Below, piece by piece: positions 32,729-41,576 of a stretch of 64,000 bases of DNA. The stretch is taken from NCBI RefSeq assembly GCF_049199905.1, contig NZ_JBLZPK010000057.1, forward strand, positions 124,001 to 188,000. The letters are read 5' to 3'. The stretch comes from Shinella sp032095155. Its GTDB lineage: Bacteria; Pseudomonadota; Alphaproteobacteria; Rhizobiales; Rhizobiaceae. Numbering within the stretch: the first letter of the stretch is position 1; each line of letters begins with the position of its first letter. Below the pieces are notes generated by a model. The model saw only the letters and a list, made by a program, of their open reading frames with translations, was not told the origin of the DNA and did no database searches. The position numbers and the translations under genes were made by a program.

Positions 32729-32847
32729 GGTCGCCGCCGATTCGTTGTCCAGCGTAAGATACTAATGCGCGAACGGCGGCGACCAAAGGACGAAATGGGA
32801 TTTCCCCGTTTTCCCCAAGGCTCCGTTGTCTTGAGGCCCGGCCTGTC

Positions 32848-33159
32848 TCAGGCCAGCGCGTCGAGTTTCCCGAGTTCCTTGGCCGTGAGATAGTAGAAGG
32901 TGACGCGCGATTTCGTGCGGTCGTCGGCCATCGCCTTGCAAACGGCCTCGACCGCCTTGTCGGCGGCGTCGCCCGTGATGCCGAACTTCTTGCTGCACCA
33001 CTTCTCCTTGACGCGGTCGAGTTCCGCGGGGTCGGAGCAGGAGACCAGCGACGAGTCGCGGTTGCGCAACGCGATGCCGAGATGGCTCACGATCTTCTTG
33101 ACGACGGCCTCGTCGGCACCGCTGTCATATTTGCGGACATCTGCGAGATAATCGGTCAT
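32848..33159 (-). CDS. DUF2853 family protein
   Basis: The 103-aa cytoplasmic helical protein has the DUF2853 pattern MTDYLADVRKYDSGADEAVV, HLGIALRNRDSSLVSCSDP and KSRVTFYYLTAKELGKL. The start at 33159 follows GGGAGACAGC; an in-frame ATG 39 bases upstream adds unrelated residues. Function of the family is not known to me. It stands alone between thyA and the EAL gene. Confidence 0.88.
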   Translation of the reverse strand: MTDYLADVRKYDSGADEAVVKKIVSHLGIALRNRDSSLVSCSDPAELDRVKEKWCSKKFGITGDAADKAVEAVCKAMADDRTKSRVTFYYLTAKELGKLDALA

Positions 33160-33377
33160 GCTGTCTCCCTCTACGATCAACATGCGTGCCGCCATCATGG
33201 CGAGCCTGACGCACGGCCATGGTTTTCCCGTGCTCGAGGCAAGTCAAGCGATAATAGGCGATGCCAGGCTCCCATAGGATTTGCACCGGTATTTTTGCAA
33301 TTTCTGAAGAAATACCACGTAGAGGTGTGTGCTGCGGCCTGCAACAGGCATGCCGCTGATAACGACGGTATCGGCAG

Positions 33378-34706
33378 GTGCGACAGACGGAAGACCATTC
33401 GCAGAGATTCTGGCTTGCCTATGGCGTAGCCTCTCTGGCCGTTGCGGTGATGGCGCTCGGCTGGGGCATCTTCTTTGCCTCCCGGCAAGCCTGGGCCCTT
33501 GTTGGCATCGACGTCGCGGTAATCGCCGTCGCCCTCATGAGCTTTCTCCTGGCGCATCGCCGTCAGCTTTCGGCGGCCCTGCTGTTCTCGCAGATATCCT
33601 TCTTCTTCATCATCCTGGTCTTCTGCCTCGTCTTTGACGTGCCGAATGCCGTGGCGCCGCGCGTCACGCATATCTTCCTGCTGGTCCTGGCGCTGCTCGG
33701 CTATATCAACTACCAGCGCGAGCGCTCGCGCCTCCAGCTGGCCGTCATCGTGCTGTGCCTCGGGTCCTTCATTGTCTTCTCGAGCACCAATTTCACCGCC
33801 CCGGTGACCCAGCCGATAGCGGACGAATTTCGCACCTTCGGCACGTGGGTGAATACGATCATCGCCGTCGCTCTGCTCTGTGGCGGCATCTATGTGATGC
33901 AGCTGAAATTCGCGCATAACTTCGATCAGGCGCGCGATATCAAGGCCGCGCTCACCAACCGGGAATTCGAGCTGTTTTACCAGCCGCAAGTGGATGAAGC
34001 CGGCAAAGTGTCCGGCGCCGAAGCGCTGCTGCGTCGCAAGCGGCCGGGCGGCGGCCATATTTCGCCGGCCGAATTCATTCCCGCCGCGGAAGAGGCCGGC
34101 CTGATGCCGGCGCTGGGCGACTGGGTGCTGGGCGAGGCTTGCCGCACCCTCGCCTTCTGGCAGCAGGACGCGGCGACGCGCCATCTGAAACTGTCGGTCA
34201 ATGTCAGCGTCGACCAGTTCATGAAGGCCGACTTCATCGAAACCCTGATGGCCCGCATCGCGGCCCGCGAGCTCGATCCGACCCGCCTCAAGCTGGAACT
34301 CACCGAAAGCATGATGGTCGACGACGTCGATGTCATAGTGGAGAAGATGCGGGCGCTGCGTGCTGCGGGCATCATCCTCTCGCTCGACGATTTCGGCACC
34401 GGCTATTCCTCGCTGAGCCACCTGCGGCAATTGCCGATCCACGAGATCAAGATCGACCGCTCCTTCGTGCAGGACGCGCCCCAGAGCAAGCGCAACCGGA
34501 TCCTGCTCAAAAGCATCTTCGACATCGCCCGCATGCTGGAATTTTCCGTCGTCGCCGAGGGCATCGAAACGAAGGAGCAATTGCTGCTTCTCCAGTCCTT
34601 CGGCTGCACCGTTTTCCAGGGCTATTATTTCGGCCGGCCCGTCCCGCTTGCCGAATTCCAGAGCCGCTGGGCCAACGAAGCCCCGCCGCTTGCCGAAACT
34701 GCCTGA
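33378..34706 (+). CDS. membrane-bound EAL-domain cyclic-di-GMP phosphodiesterase
   Basis: The 442-aa protein has six hydrophobic segments in residues 10-178, then an EAL domain (about 195-435). Active-site pieces are all present: GAEALLR with the metal-binding Glu, LELTES, the DDFGTGYSSLSHL loop, IKIDRSFV with the catalytic Lys, and VVAEGIETKEQ. So it should hydrolyse c-di-GMP, linking a membrane signal to motility or biofilm control. There is no GGDEF domain. The start is GTG at 33378 with a weak ribosome site. tmRNA follows downstream. Confidence 0.9.
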   Translation: MRQTEDHSQRFWLAYGVASLAVAVMALGWGIFFASRQAWALVGIDVAVIAVALMSFLLAHRRQLSAALLFSQISFFFIILVFCLVFDVPNAVAPRVTHIFLLVLALLGYINYQRERSRLQLAVIVLCLGSFIVFSSTNFTAPVTQPIADEFRTFGTWVNTIIAVALLCGGIYVMQLKFAHNFDQARDIKAALTNREFELFYQPQVDEAGKVSGAEALLRRKRPGGGHISPAEFIPAAEEAGLMPALGDWVLGEACRTLAFWQQDAATRHLKLSVNVSVDQFMKADFIETLMARIAARELDPTRLKLELTESMMVDDVDVIVEKMRALRAAGIILSLDDFGTGYSSLSHLRQLPIHEIKIDRSFVQDAPQSKRNRILLKSIFDIARMLEFSVVAEGIETKEQLLLLQSFGCTVFQGYYFGRPVPLAEFQSRWANEAPPLAETA

Positions 34707-34769
34707 AGGTAAATCGGAAATCCCGTCACAAAACCCTTTTCTTGCGCGCCGGGAATGCCTATATGTGAC

Positions 34770-35100
34770 GTGCTGCTTCGGCAGCTATGGCAATAAACGG
34801 GCGGTGTAATAAACCCATTGGACCCGGGGGCGGTACCCGGCGCCTCCACCAAAAACCGGTCAACCCTTGACGGACCGGCTTTTGATGGGGGCGAAATAGG
34901 ATCGACAAGGGCGTAAAGATCGACTTTTTGCTCGGCATTGTACCACCGTTATCGGGCTAAACTTGTAGTTGCAAACGACAACTATGCGGAAGCTCGTCTC
35001 GCTGCTTAATCGCGGTGTGACACTTCACTCAAAGTCCTGACGGGTCGCACCGGCAGGCGGGGTCCGAAGGCACCTGGCAACAGAAGCCTTCACCTTCTCC
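34770..35100 (+). ncRNA. ssrA: tmRNA (ssrA), two-piece alphaproteobacterial form
   Basis: The acceptor piece comes first. It ends at CCA 34849-34851 and has a T-arm with CCGGG/CCCGG stem. The coding piece starts at 34887 with GGGGGCG, which pairs with CGCCTCC (34841-34847) to form the acceptor stem with one G-U pair. The tag reads from GCA at 34971: ANDNYAEARLAA, stop at 35007-35009. The order is permuted, as known for alphaproteobacteria, so the spacer 34852-34886 should be cut out. The outer ends are approximate. tmRNA rescues stalled ribosomes and adds the tag for ClpXP, helped by SspB next door. Confidence 0.95.
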
Positions 35101-35205
35101 AATCCCTTGAAATGGTCTATAGCTGTGCCAGATGACTCGTGCCCGACCGCATGAGATGAGACGCAATGCCTGATATAAAGGCAGCAGGAAGAAAGACAGG
35201 AACGG

Positions 35206-35724
35206 ATGGCGCAAGACCACATTCGCTACGACATTCTCGCCCAGGACGCGCTGCGCAGCGTCATTCGCAAGGTTTTGTCCGAAGTCGCGGTCACGGGGCA
35301 CCTCCCCGGTGAGCACCATTTCTTCATCACCTTCCTGACCAACGCCCCCGGTGTGCGCATCTCGCAGCACCTCAAGGCGAAATATGCCGAGCAGATGACC
35401 ATCGTCGTGCAGCACCAGTTCTGGGACCTCAAGGTCACCGAGAGCCTGTTCGAAATCGGCCTCTCCTTCTCCGATACGCCGGAAAAGCTGGTCATCCCGT
35501 TCAACGCCATCCGCGGCTTCTACGACCCTTCGGTGAGCTTCGAACTGGAATTCGACGTGCCGGCCGCCGAGGAGGAGGAAGAGCACTCCGCCGAGATCAC
35601 CGCCTATCCCGCCTCGCCAGAAAAGGCCGAGGATGCGGGCGAAGAGCCGACGCCCCCGACCGGCGGCGACGACAACAAGGGCGGCTCGGTCGTCTCGCTC
35701 GATTCCTTCCGTAAGAAGAACTGA
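35206..35724 (+). CDS. sspB: SspB, ClpXP adaptor for ssrA-tagged proteins
   Basis: The 172-aa alpha-type SspB binds the ssrA tag and tethers substrates to ClpX. The folded tag-binding domain covers residues 1-115 (DILAQDALRSVIRKVLSEVA, HFFITFLTNAPGVRISQHLK, WDLKVTESLFEIGLSFSDTP). An acidic disordered linker and the conserved C-terminal ClpX-docking tail GGSVVSLDSFRKKN complete it. It lies about 105 bases after ssrA, linking tag source and adaptor. Confidence 0.95.
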   Translation: MAQDHIRYDILAQDALRSVIRKVLSEVAVTGHLPGEHHFFITFLTNAPGVRISQHLKAKYAEQMTIVVQHQFWDLKVTESLFEIGLSFSDTPEKLVIPFNAIRGFYDPSVSFELEFDVPAAEEEEEHSAEITAYPASPEKAEDAGEEPTPPTGGDDNKGGSVVSLDSFRKKN

Positions 35725-35732
35725 GTTCTTCG

Positions 35733-35939
35733 ATGAGCGGCGACGTCGTCAATCTTCGCCAGTTCCGCAAGCAGAAAGCCCGCTCCGACAAGGAAAAGCA
35801 GGCCGAGCAGAACCGGGTCACCTTCGGTCGCACGAAGGCGGAGAAGACGCTGACGCGCGCCCTCAACGAGAAAGCGGAAAAGACCCTCGATCAGGGCCGT
35901 CTCGAGCAATCAGAGCGGCCCGACGAGACGAAGGACTGA
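35733..35939 (+). CDS. DUF4169 family protein
   Basis: The 68-aa very charged protein starts VVNLRQFRKQKARSDKEKQA and repeats a Glu/Lys/Arg/Ala helix pattern with AEKTLTRALNEKAEKTL, the DUF4169 signature. It is predicted to be a single long helix. It follows sspB by eight bases and is probably in the same operon. Role unknown. Confidence 0.85.
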   Translation: MSGDVVNLRQFRKQKARSDKEKQAEQNRVTFGRTKAEKTLTRALNEKAEKTLDQGRLEQSERPDETKD

Positions 35940-36007
35940 AAGCTTTTCAAGCCTTTGCCGGGAAAACCGGAATCGATCTCCCAAACCCTTGAATCGATGC
36001 ACAAGGC

Positions 36008-36238
36008 ATGATCCGCAAATATTCCACGACCCTTCATGGCCACCGCACGAGCTTTTCGCTGGAGCCGGCCTTTCACGACATGCTGAAGGATATCGCCGAC
36101 GGGCGGGCGCTGCCGCTGGCCGCTCTCATCCGCGAGATCGACGACACGCGCGCCGTAGACGACAACCTCTCCTCGGCGCTGCGGCTCTATGTGCTCGAAT
36201 GGCTGAAGGAACGGGTGGCCGACAGCCCGGTTAGTTGA
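36008..36238 (+). CDS. ribbon-helix-helix domain protein
   Basis: The 76-aa protein resembles the RHH_4 type of DNA-binding or partner domains: an N-terminal strand IRKYSTTLHGHRTSFSLEPA followed by FHDMLKDIADGRALPLAALI and the second helix LSSALRLYVLEWLK. It follows DUF4169 by 68 bases and overlaps the convergent AsmA gene by eight bases. Possibly a small transcription regulator; target unknown. Confidence 0.8.
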   Translation: MIRKYSTTLHGHRTSFSLEPAFHDMLKDIADGRALPLAALIREIDDTRAVDDNLSSALRLYVLEWLKERVADSPVS

Positions 36239-39200
36239 CACCGGGCAGGCCGTCGAAATTCAGCTGACCGCCATCGACCGGCGGCAGATCCTCGCCGCGC
36301 TCGACACCCTCTCCGGGCGAGACGAGACGGCGCTGCTTTGCCTCGTCCTCAGCCTTGCGCGCTTCCTCAGCCGCCCGCTGCTCGGCAAGCCGGCGCGCCT
36401 CCTGCTCGGCTTCCTTGAGACGCCGCGCGTCATCCGCCGCCTTGCGGCGCACGCGTTCGGCCTCCTCGGCAGCGGCACGCGTGGAGCGCTCCTGTTCCAG
36501 TCGCTCAAGCGCTTCCGCCCGGCGGCGCGCCTCTTCCTCGGCCTGAAGCCGCGCCGCCTCAGCAAGGGCCGCCCGCGCCTCGGCACGGGAGCGATAAAGG
36601 GCAGCCTCGCGACGCAGGCGCTGCTTTTCCAGCACATTGGCCTGCAAGGTCTCGACGCGCCGGCGCTCCGTCTCGAAGCGGCGCAGCGACAGGAAATTGG
36701 CCAGAGGCTGCACGTCCATCTCGAAGCCCGGTGCCTCGACAAGCCCGCGATAGCCGAGCACCACTTCCGGCTCGGCACCCGCCAGCGCCTCCTCGCCCGC
36801 CTTGTAGCTGACGGCAAGGCGCGCCGTCATGGTGTCGCCGGCAAGATCGACATCGGCATCGCCGGTCAGCGCCGCCATGGCATCCTCGGCCGTCACGCTC
36901 TGAACGCGCAACTTGCCGCCGGCCAGCGCGAAGGGAATGCGCACGTCACCGAGGGCTGCTTCCTTCTGGAGAATGGCATCGGCGGCAAAACCCGCGACCC
37001 GTTCCGGCGTGACATCGCCTTCGATGCGGTCACCTTCCGCCAGCAGCGCCGGCAGCGCCCCGGTATGGAGCCCGCGCAGGGTCAGGTCCGAAACATGCAC
37101 CTCGCCGGAACCGCTCGCGCCCTCGACCATGGTCCGGACGCTCTTGCCGGAGGCATCGACGGCCAGTGTTACATCCGCCTTGCCGGTGGCGACAGCGCCT
37201 TGCTGTCCAGCCCATGCGATCTTCGAGAGATCCGCGCCCGTCAGCCGGGCGCGCGCCTCGAAGAGCCCGTTCTCATCGGCATTGGCCACCTTGAGGCGAC
37301 CCGAAAGCCGTCCGCCCAGCCAGTCGCCCTCCATGTCGTCGAGCGTCAGTTCACCGCCCTTCCACTGTAGATTGCCCTTGAAATCCTCGACCGCGCCATA
37401 AAGCCCCGGCCAGAAGGAACCGGCCGACAGCGCGACGGAGACATCGGCGGCATCCTGCAGCGGCTGCACCAGCGGCGCGGCATTGAGCCCGCCTTCCACG
37501 ACATCCTGCACCGGGCCAGCGACGGCCTCGGCGAGGAAGGCGAAATCGACCGTATCGAAACGCAGCGCACCCGTGCCCTTGAGCACCGTCGCCGCGCGAT
37601 CGAAGGTCAGACTGCCGGAAAACGCATTGCGATCGGCTTTGCCTGTGATCTCCGTGATGGCGATGGCTTCGGGGCTGGTCGCGACCGAGGCCTGCAAAGA
37701 GATCGGCAGGCCGGTGCCGGCCTGCGGCACGGCGATGCCGTTCATCATCAGATAGGGTTCGATATCGTCGCTCTTGGCGGTCACGGCGAGCGTACCGTCG
37801 AGGAATCCGTTCGCTGCCAGCACGGCGGTGCCCTTCGCGGAAAGCGTCGTACTGCCGGCGTTGAAAGACGCTGACACCGTCGCCGGCCCCTCCTCCGGCT
37901 GCGTCACACGGATTGTGGCGCTGCCATCAGGCTCGGCATCGAAGGGCAGTGGATCAAGCCCGATCTGCCCGGCGAGCACGACGGATTGCGGGTTGAACAG
38001 GCTGCCCTCCAGCTCGAAGCGGCTGCCGGCCAGAAGATCGGCGGGCGTTTCGGCCGAAACGTTCAGTTCCAGACGCCCCTCATTGACCGGGCCGGTGACG
38101 GTCAGCGTCGCCGGCTTGTCCTCCGCCATGGTCGCGCGGATGGAAAGGTCGGCATTGTCATAATAGCCGGCATTGGCGACGAAGCGGCTGAGAAGCGGAT
38201 GGGCCGGCAGGTGGCGCGCCAGGAGATCGGCGACCGGCCGCATGGCCTCCACCTTCAGCTTCACATCGATGCCGGCGCTCGGCGCGAACAACGTCCCGCC
38301 GAGCGTGCCGCTGGCCGACAGCGTCGCGCCCTCCAGTGCGGCGATATCGAGATGGCTCAGCGTCAGCAGGCCGTCCTTCATCGATAGCGCCGCATTGACG
38401 CCGCTGGCAGTTTCGCCAAAGGCGTTGAAGCGGTCCGCCTTGATATCCAGCGCCATCGCATGGTCCGCCAGCGTGCCAAGCGATGCATCGCCGGCGACGA
38501 GACCGGTCAGGGCCTGCAACGAGTCCAGCTGCACCTCGTTGCCGCGCAGTTCCAGCGACAGGGTCGGCGCGGCATCGGAGCGGGATTCGCGCTCCAGCCG
38601 GCCGTTCAGCGACGCACCGCCAATCGCGATTTCCAGGTTCTCAAAGCGCTGCAACTCGTCCGTCAGGTTCACGTCGGCGGAAAAGCCCGCGGTCTTCAGC
38701 TTGCGGATTTCCGGATCGACGGAGCCGGCAAGCCAGGTGGCGAGGCCAGACGGCTGGTTGGACGCGACCAGCAGGCTGCCGACGAAGCCGCGGTTTTCGC
38801 GCAATGTCAGCCGCCCCTTCGCCTCCAGCGCGGTGCGGCCCGGCAGCTGCGCATCCGCCCGATCGATACGCCAGCCGTCTCCGTCAGGCTTCACGTCGAG
38901 GCGGATTTCGCGCACCGTCGTATCGCCTACGACGACGGCGGGCAGGAACAGACTGGCGCGGCCCGGCACCTGCGGGATCGGAATATCCGCGGCGATCGCC
39001 AGCAGCGCCTGAAGCCGCTGGCGGGCGGAAAGCTGCGGGTCTCGGCCAGTCTTTCCGGTCTCCCCGCTGTTGCCGATGCGCGAGACATCGATCTGCTGGC
39101 CATCGGCGATCAAAAGGAATTCCGGCGCGCGGCCGGTGTCCAGCGTCGCCTCGCCCGTCACCACATAGGGATCGGCGGCAGGCCCCGCTTCCAGTCGGTA

Positions 39201-40019
39201 TTCGGGAATACGCACACGCTCGTTGGAAAGCTCGAACTTGCCAGCGACGCGGATCGGATCGCTTACCACCTCGCCCTTGGCGCGCGGCTTTTCGGAAACG
39301 GTGAAACCGCCCTGATATTGCGGACGGAAATCGACGATCTTCAACGCGCCGTCGAGATCCGCTGTAAAGGCGAGATTATCGGGAACGATGCGGGCGCGCA
39401 TGGACAGCGCGCCATTCTCCACCTGCCCGCTCGACAGCTGGAACGCCCCGCTTTCCCCATCGAGCGCGCCGCGCCCATCGATGCGCCAGGGACCGGCCAG
39501 CGTTTTCGCCGAGATCTGCGCGTCGAGCCCGGTGACATGGCGCGTACGACCCGTCTGCTCGTCGACGAACTCGATGTCGCCGCCGGTGATGGCGACATTT
39601 TCGAGAATGACGGTGCGGGCGGGGATATCCGACTTGCGGCCCCGCGCCCAGTCGAGCGTGCCGTCCTGGAAGAGTTTGATCCGCGCCTTCGGCTCCTCGA
39701 TGCGCATGTCAAAGATCAGCGCCTCGCCGGAAAGGAACGGCGCCAGCTCCGCATCCATCGAGAAGCGCGCGACCTCGACCAGCGGCTTGCCATCCTCCGG
39801 CGAGCCCACGCGCACGTCGTTCAGCGTCACGGATGGGAACGGGATGAGGCGGGCATCGACGCTGCCATGCACGGTGACGGGACGGCCCATGATACGGCTC
39901 GCCTCGCGTTCGAAATCCTGCCGGAAATTCGTCCAATCGACGAAGAGCGGCGCCAGCAGCGCCACGAAGAGCGCCACGACCACAAGGCCGCCACCGATAA
40001 GCATGATCCTAGAAAGCAC
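36231..40019 (-). CDS. AsmA family protein, very large, with a charged coiled-coil tail
   Basis: The 1262-aa protein has one N-terminal membrane helix (LIGGGLVVVALFVALLAPLF) and a long periplasmic beta-rich AsmA body starting SVTLNDVRVGSPEDGKPL, built from repeats of strands such as LSGEALIFDMRIEEPKARI. AsmA-like proteins are thought to carry lipid between membranes. The last 170 residues are a Glu/Arg/Ala-rich predicted coiled coil (RRREEAL-like repeats) followed by a short end. The start GTG at 40019 has GAGG 8 nt upstream. It is convergent with the RHH gene. Confidence 0.88.
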   Translation of the reverse strand: MLSRIMLIGGGLVVVALFVALLAPLFVDWTNFRQDFEREASRIMGRPVTVHGSVDARLIPFPSVTLNDVRVGSPEDGKPLVEVARFSMDAELAPFLSGEALIFDMRIEEPKARIKLFQDGTLDWARGRKSDIPARTVILENVAITGGDIEFVDEQTGRTRHVTGLDAQISAKTLAGPWRIDGRGALDGESGAFQLSSGQVENGALSMRARIVPDNLAFTADLDGALKIVDFRPQYQGGFTVSEKPRAKGEVVSDPIRVAGKFELSNERVRIPEYRLEAGPAADPYVVTGEATLDTGRAPEFLLIADGQQIDVSRIGNSGETGKTGRDPQLSARQRLQALLAIAADIPIPQVPGRASLFLPAVVVGDTTVREIRLDVKPDGDGWRIDRADAQLPGRTALEAKGRLTLRENRGFVGSLLVASNQPSGLATWLAGSVDPEIRKLKTAGFSADVNLTDELQRFENLEIAIGGASLNGRLERESRSDAAPTLSLELRGNEVQLDSLQALTGLVAGDASLGTLADHAMALDIKADRFNAFGETASGVNAALSMKDGLLTLSHLDIAALEGATLSASGTLGGTLFAPSAGIDVKLKVEAMRPVADLLARHLPAHPLLSRFVANAGYYDNADLSIRATMAEDKPATLTVTGPVNEGRLELNVSAETPADLLAGSRFELEGSLFNPQSVVLAGQIGLDPLPFDAEPDGSATIRVTQPEEGPATVSASFNAGSTTLSAKGTAVLAANGFLDGTLAVTAKSDDIEPYLMMNGIAVPQAGTGLPISLQASVATSPEAIAITEITGKADRNAFSGSLTFDRAATVLKGTGALRFDTVDFAFLAEAVAGPVQDVVEGGLNAAPLVQPLQDAADVSVALSAGSFWPGLYGAVEDFKGNLQWKGGELTLDDMEGDWLGGRLSGRLKVANADENGLFEARARLTGADLSKIAWAGQQGAVATGKADVTLAVDASGKSVRTMVEGASGSGEVHVSDLTLRGLHTGALPALLAEGDRIEGDVTPERVAGFAADAILQKEAALGDVRIPFALAGGKLRVQSVTAEDAMAALTGDADVDLAGDTMTARLAVSYKAGEEALAGAEPEVVLGYRGLVEAPGFEMDVQPLANFLSLRRFETERRRVETLQANVLEKQRLRREAALYRSRAEARAALAEAARLQAEEEARRRAEALERLEQERSTRAAAEEAERVRRKAADDARRLKEAEQEARRLAEQRAAEEARKAEDEAKQRRLVSPGEGVERGEDLPPVDGGQLNFDGLPGVN

Positions 40020-40070
40020 GCCGCATGCCTCGAATTCCAATCCACCGCGTCAGGATAACGCGAACTGCCG

Positions 40071-41483
40071 CTACAAAGTCGAAAAAATCTTGCCGGGGTT
40101 GAGAATGTTGTCGGGATCGAGCGCCTGCTTGATCTGCCTCATCAGGGTGACCGCGCCGCCAAGCTCCGTCGGCAGGAAAGCCTGCTTGCCCTGACCGATG
40201 CCGTGTTCGCCCGTGCAGGTGCCGTCCATGGAGAGGGCGCGGGCGTTGAGGCGACCGACGAAGGCCTCGACCTTTTCGACATGAGCCGGGTCCTTGTCGT
40301 CGAAGACCACGCAGACATGGAAATTGCCGTCGCCGGCATGGCCGACGATCGGAGCGAGAAGACCATGCTCCTCGATGTCGCGCTCGGTCTCGGCTACGCA
40401 ATCGGCCAGGCGCGAGATCGGCACGCAGACATCGGTCGCAATCGCCTCATAGCCGGGACGCAGCGCCTTCGAGGCCCAATAGACATTGTGCCGGGCCTTC
40501 CAGAGCTTTGCCCGCTCCTCGGCATCGGCACTCCAGTGGAATTCGCCGCCGCCGCATTCGGCGGCGATGGCGCCGAATTCTTCCGATTGCAGGCGAACGC
40601 TCTCCTCCGTGCCGTGGAACTCCACGAACAGCGTGGGCTGCTCCGGCAGATCGAGACCGGAATAGGCGTTGCAGGCCTTGATCTGTAAGGTGTTAAGCAG
40701 TTCGATGCGGGCGACGGGAATGCCAAGCTGGATGGTCATGATCACCGCATTGCTGGCATCCTTCAGCGTCGGAAAACCGCAGATGCCGCCGGCGATGACG
40801 GCGGGGATGCCTTGCAGGCGCAGGGTCACGGAGGTCAGAACGCCAAGCGTGCCCTCCGCCCCGACAAGAAGGCGCGTAAGGTCGTAACCGGCCGAGGATT
40901 TGCGCGCCCGCCGGGCGGTGCGGATCTCCTCGCCGGTCGCCGTAACGGCGGTCACGGCCAGTACATTGTCCTTCATCGTGCCGTAGCGCACGGCGTTTGT
41001 GCCCGAAGCGCGCGTCGAGGCCATGCCGCCGATCGAGGCATTGGCGCCGGGATCGATAGGGAAGAACAGGCCGGTATCGCGTAGGTAGACGTTCAGCTCC
41101 TCGCGGGTGATGCCGGGTTCGACGGTGCAGTCGAGATCCTCGGCATTCACTTCGAGGACGCGCTTCATAGCGCTAAAATCGATCGAGATGCCGCCGAAGG
41201 GGGCATTGACCTGTCCTTCGAGCGAGGAGCCCGTGCCGAAGGGAATGACAGGCACCTTCAGCTCCGCGCACAGCCCAACGACCGCCTTCACCTCCTCGGC
41301 ATTCTCCACGAAGACGACGGCATCGGGAAGCTGCGCGGGAATATAGGTGGTGGTGTGGGCGTGCTGCGTGCGGATCGCCTCGCCGGTCTGCAACCGCGTG
41401 CCGAAACGCGCCGAAAGCCGGGTTATCGCTGCGGCGATCCCCGCCTCGTTGCGCTGGCCCGTCCTGATATCCGCCAATGCCAT
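40071..41483 (-). CDS. FAD-binding D-2-hydroxy-acid dehydrogenase (D-lactate/GlcD type)
   Basis: This 470-aa oxidoreductase has the VAO-type FAD domain (residues 35-215: PDAVVFVENAEEVKAVVGLC, PFGTGSSLEGQVN, DPGANASIGGMASTRASGTN, GYDLTRLLVGAEGTLGVLTS). A C-terminal substrate domain follows with GHAGDGNFHVCVVF, the histidine-containing metal-binding motif, and GTCTGEHGIGQGK. It would oxidise D-lactate, glycolate or a similar acid and pass electrons to the chain. The substrate is not settled. It lies alone between AsmA and the RND pump. Confidence 0.9.
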   Translation of the reverse strand: MALADIRTGQRNEAGIAAAITRLSARFGTRLQTGEAIRTQHAHTTTYIPAQLPDAVVFVENAEEVKAVVGLCAELKVPVIPFGTGSSLEGQVNAPFGGISIDFSAMKRVLEVNAEDLDCTVEPGITREELNVYLRDTGLFFPIDPGANASIGGMASTRASGTNAVRYGTMKDNVLAVTAVTATGEEIRTARRARKSSAGYDLTRLLVGAEGTLGVLTSVTLRLQGIPAVIAGGICGFPTLKDASNAVIMTIQLGIPVARIELLNTLQIKACNAYSGLDLPEQPTLFVEFHGTEESVRLQSEEFGAIAAECGGGEFHWSADAEERAKLWKARHNVYWASKALRPGYEAIATDVCVPISRLADCVAETERDIEEHGLLAPIVGHAGDGNFHVCVVFDDKDPAHVEKVEAFVGRLNARALSMDGTCTGEHGIGQGKQAFLPTELGGAVTLMRQIKQALDPDNILNPGKIFSTL

Positions 41484-41576
41484 GGTAAGGTCCTCACTCT
41501 CTGAGGTTTACTCAGCAAATTGACGCCCGGCTGTCCAGCCGCAATATCCGGTCATGCCCTGCATTTCCGGCGGCGA

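Noticed and set aside
34625..34852. 75-aa minus-strand open frame over the tmRNA acceptor piece
   Set aside because: The sequence is explained by ssrA. Frames like this are a known source of false gene calls over tmRNA.
38460..40058. 532-aa open frame on the plus strand
   Set aside because: It is the antisense shadow of the AsmA gene with no ribosome site or recognisable domain.
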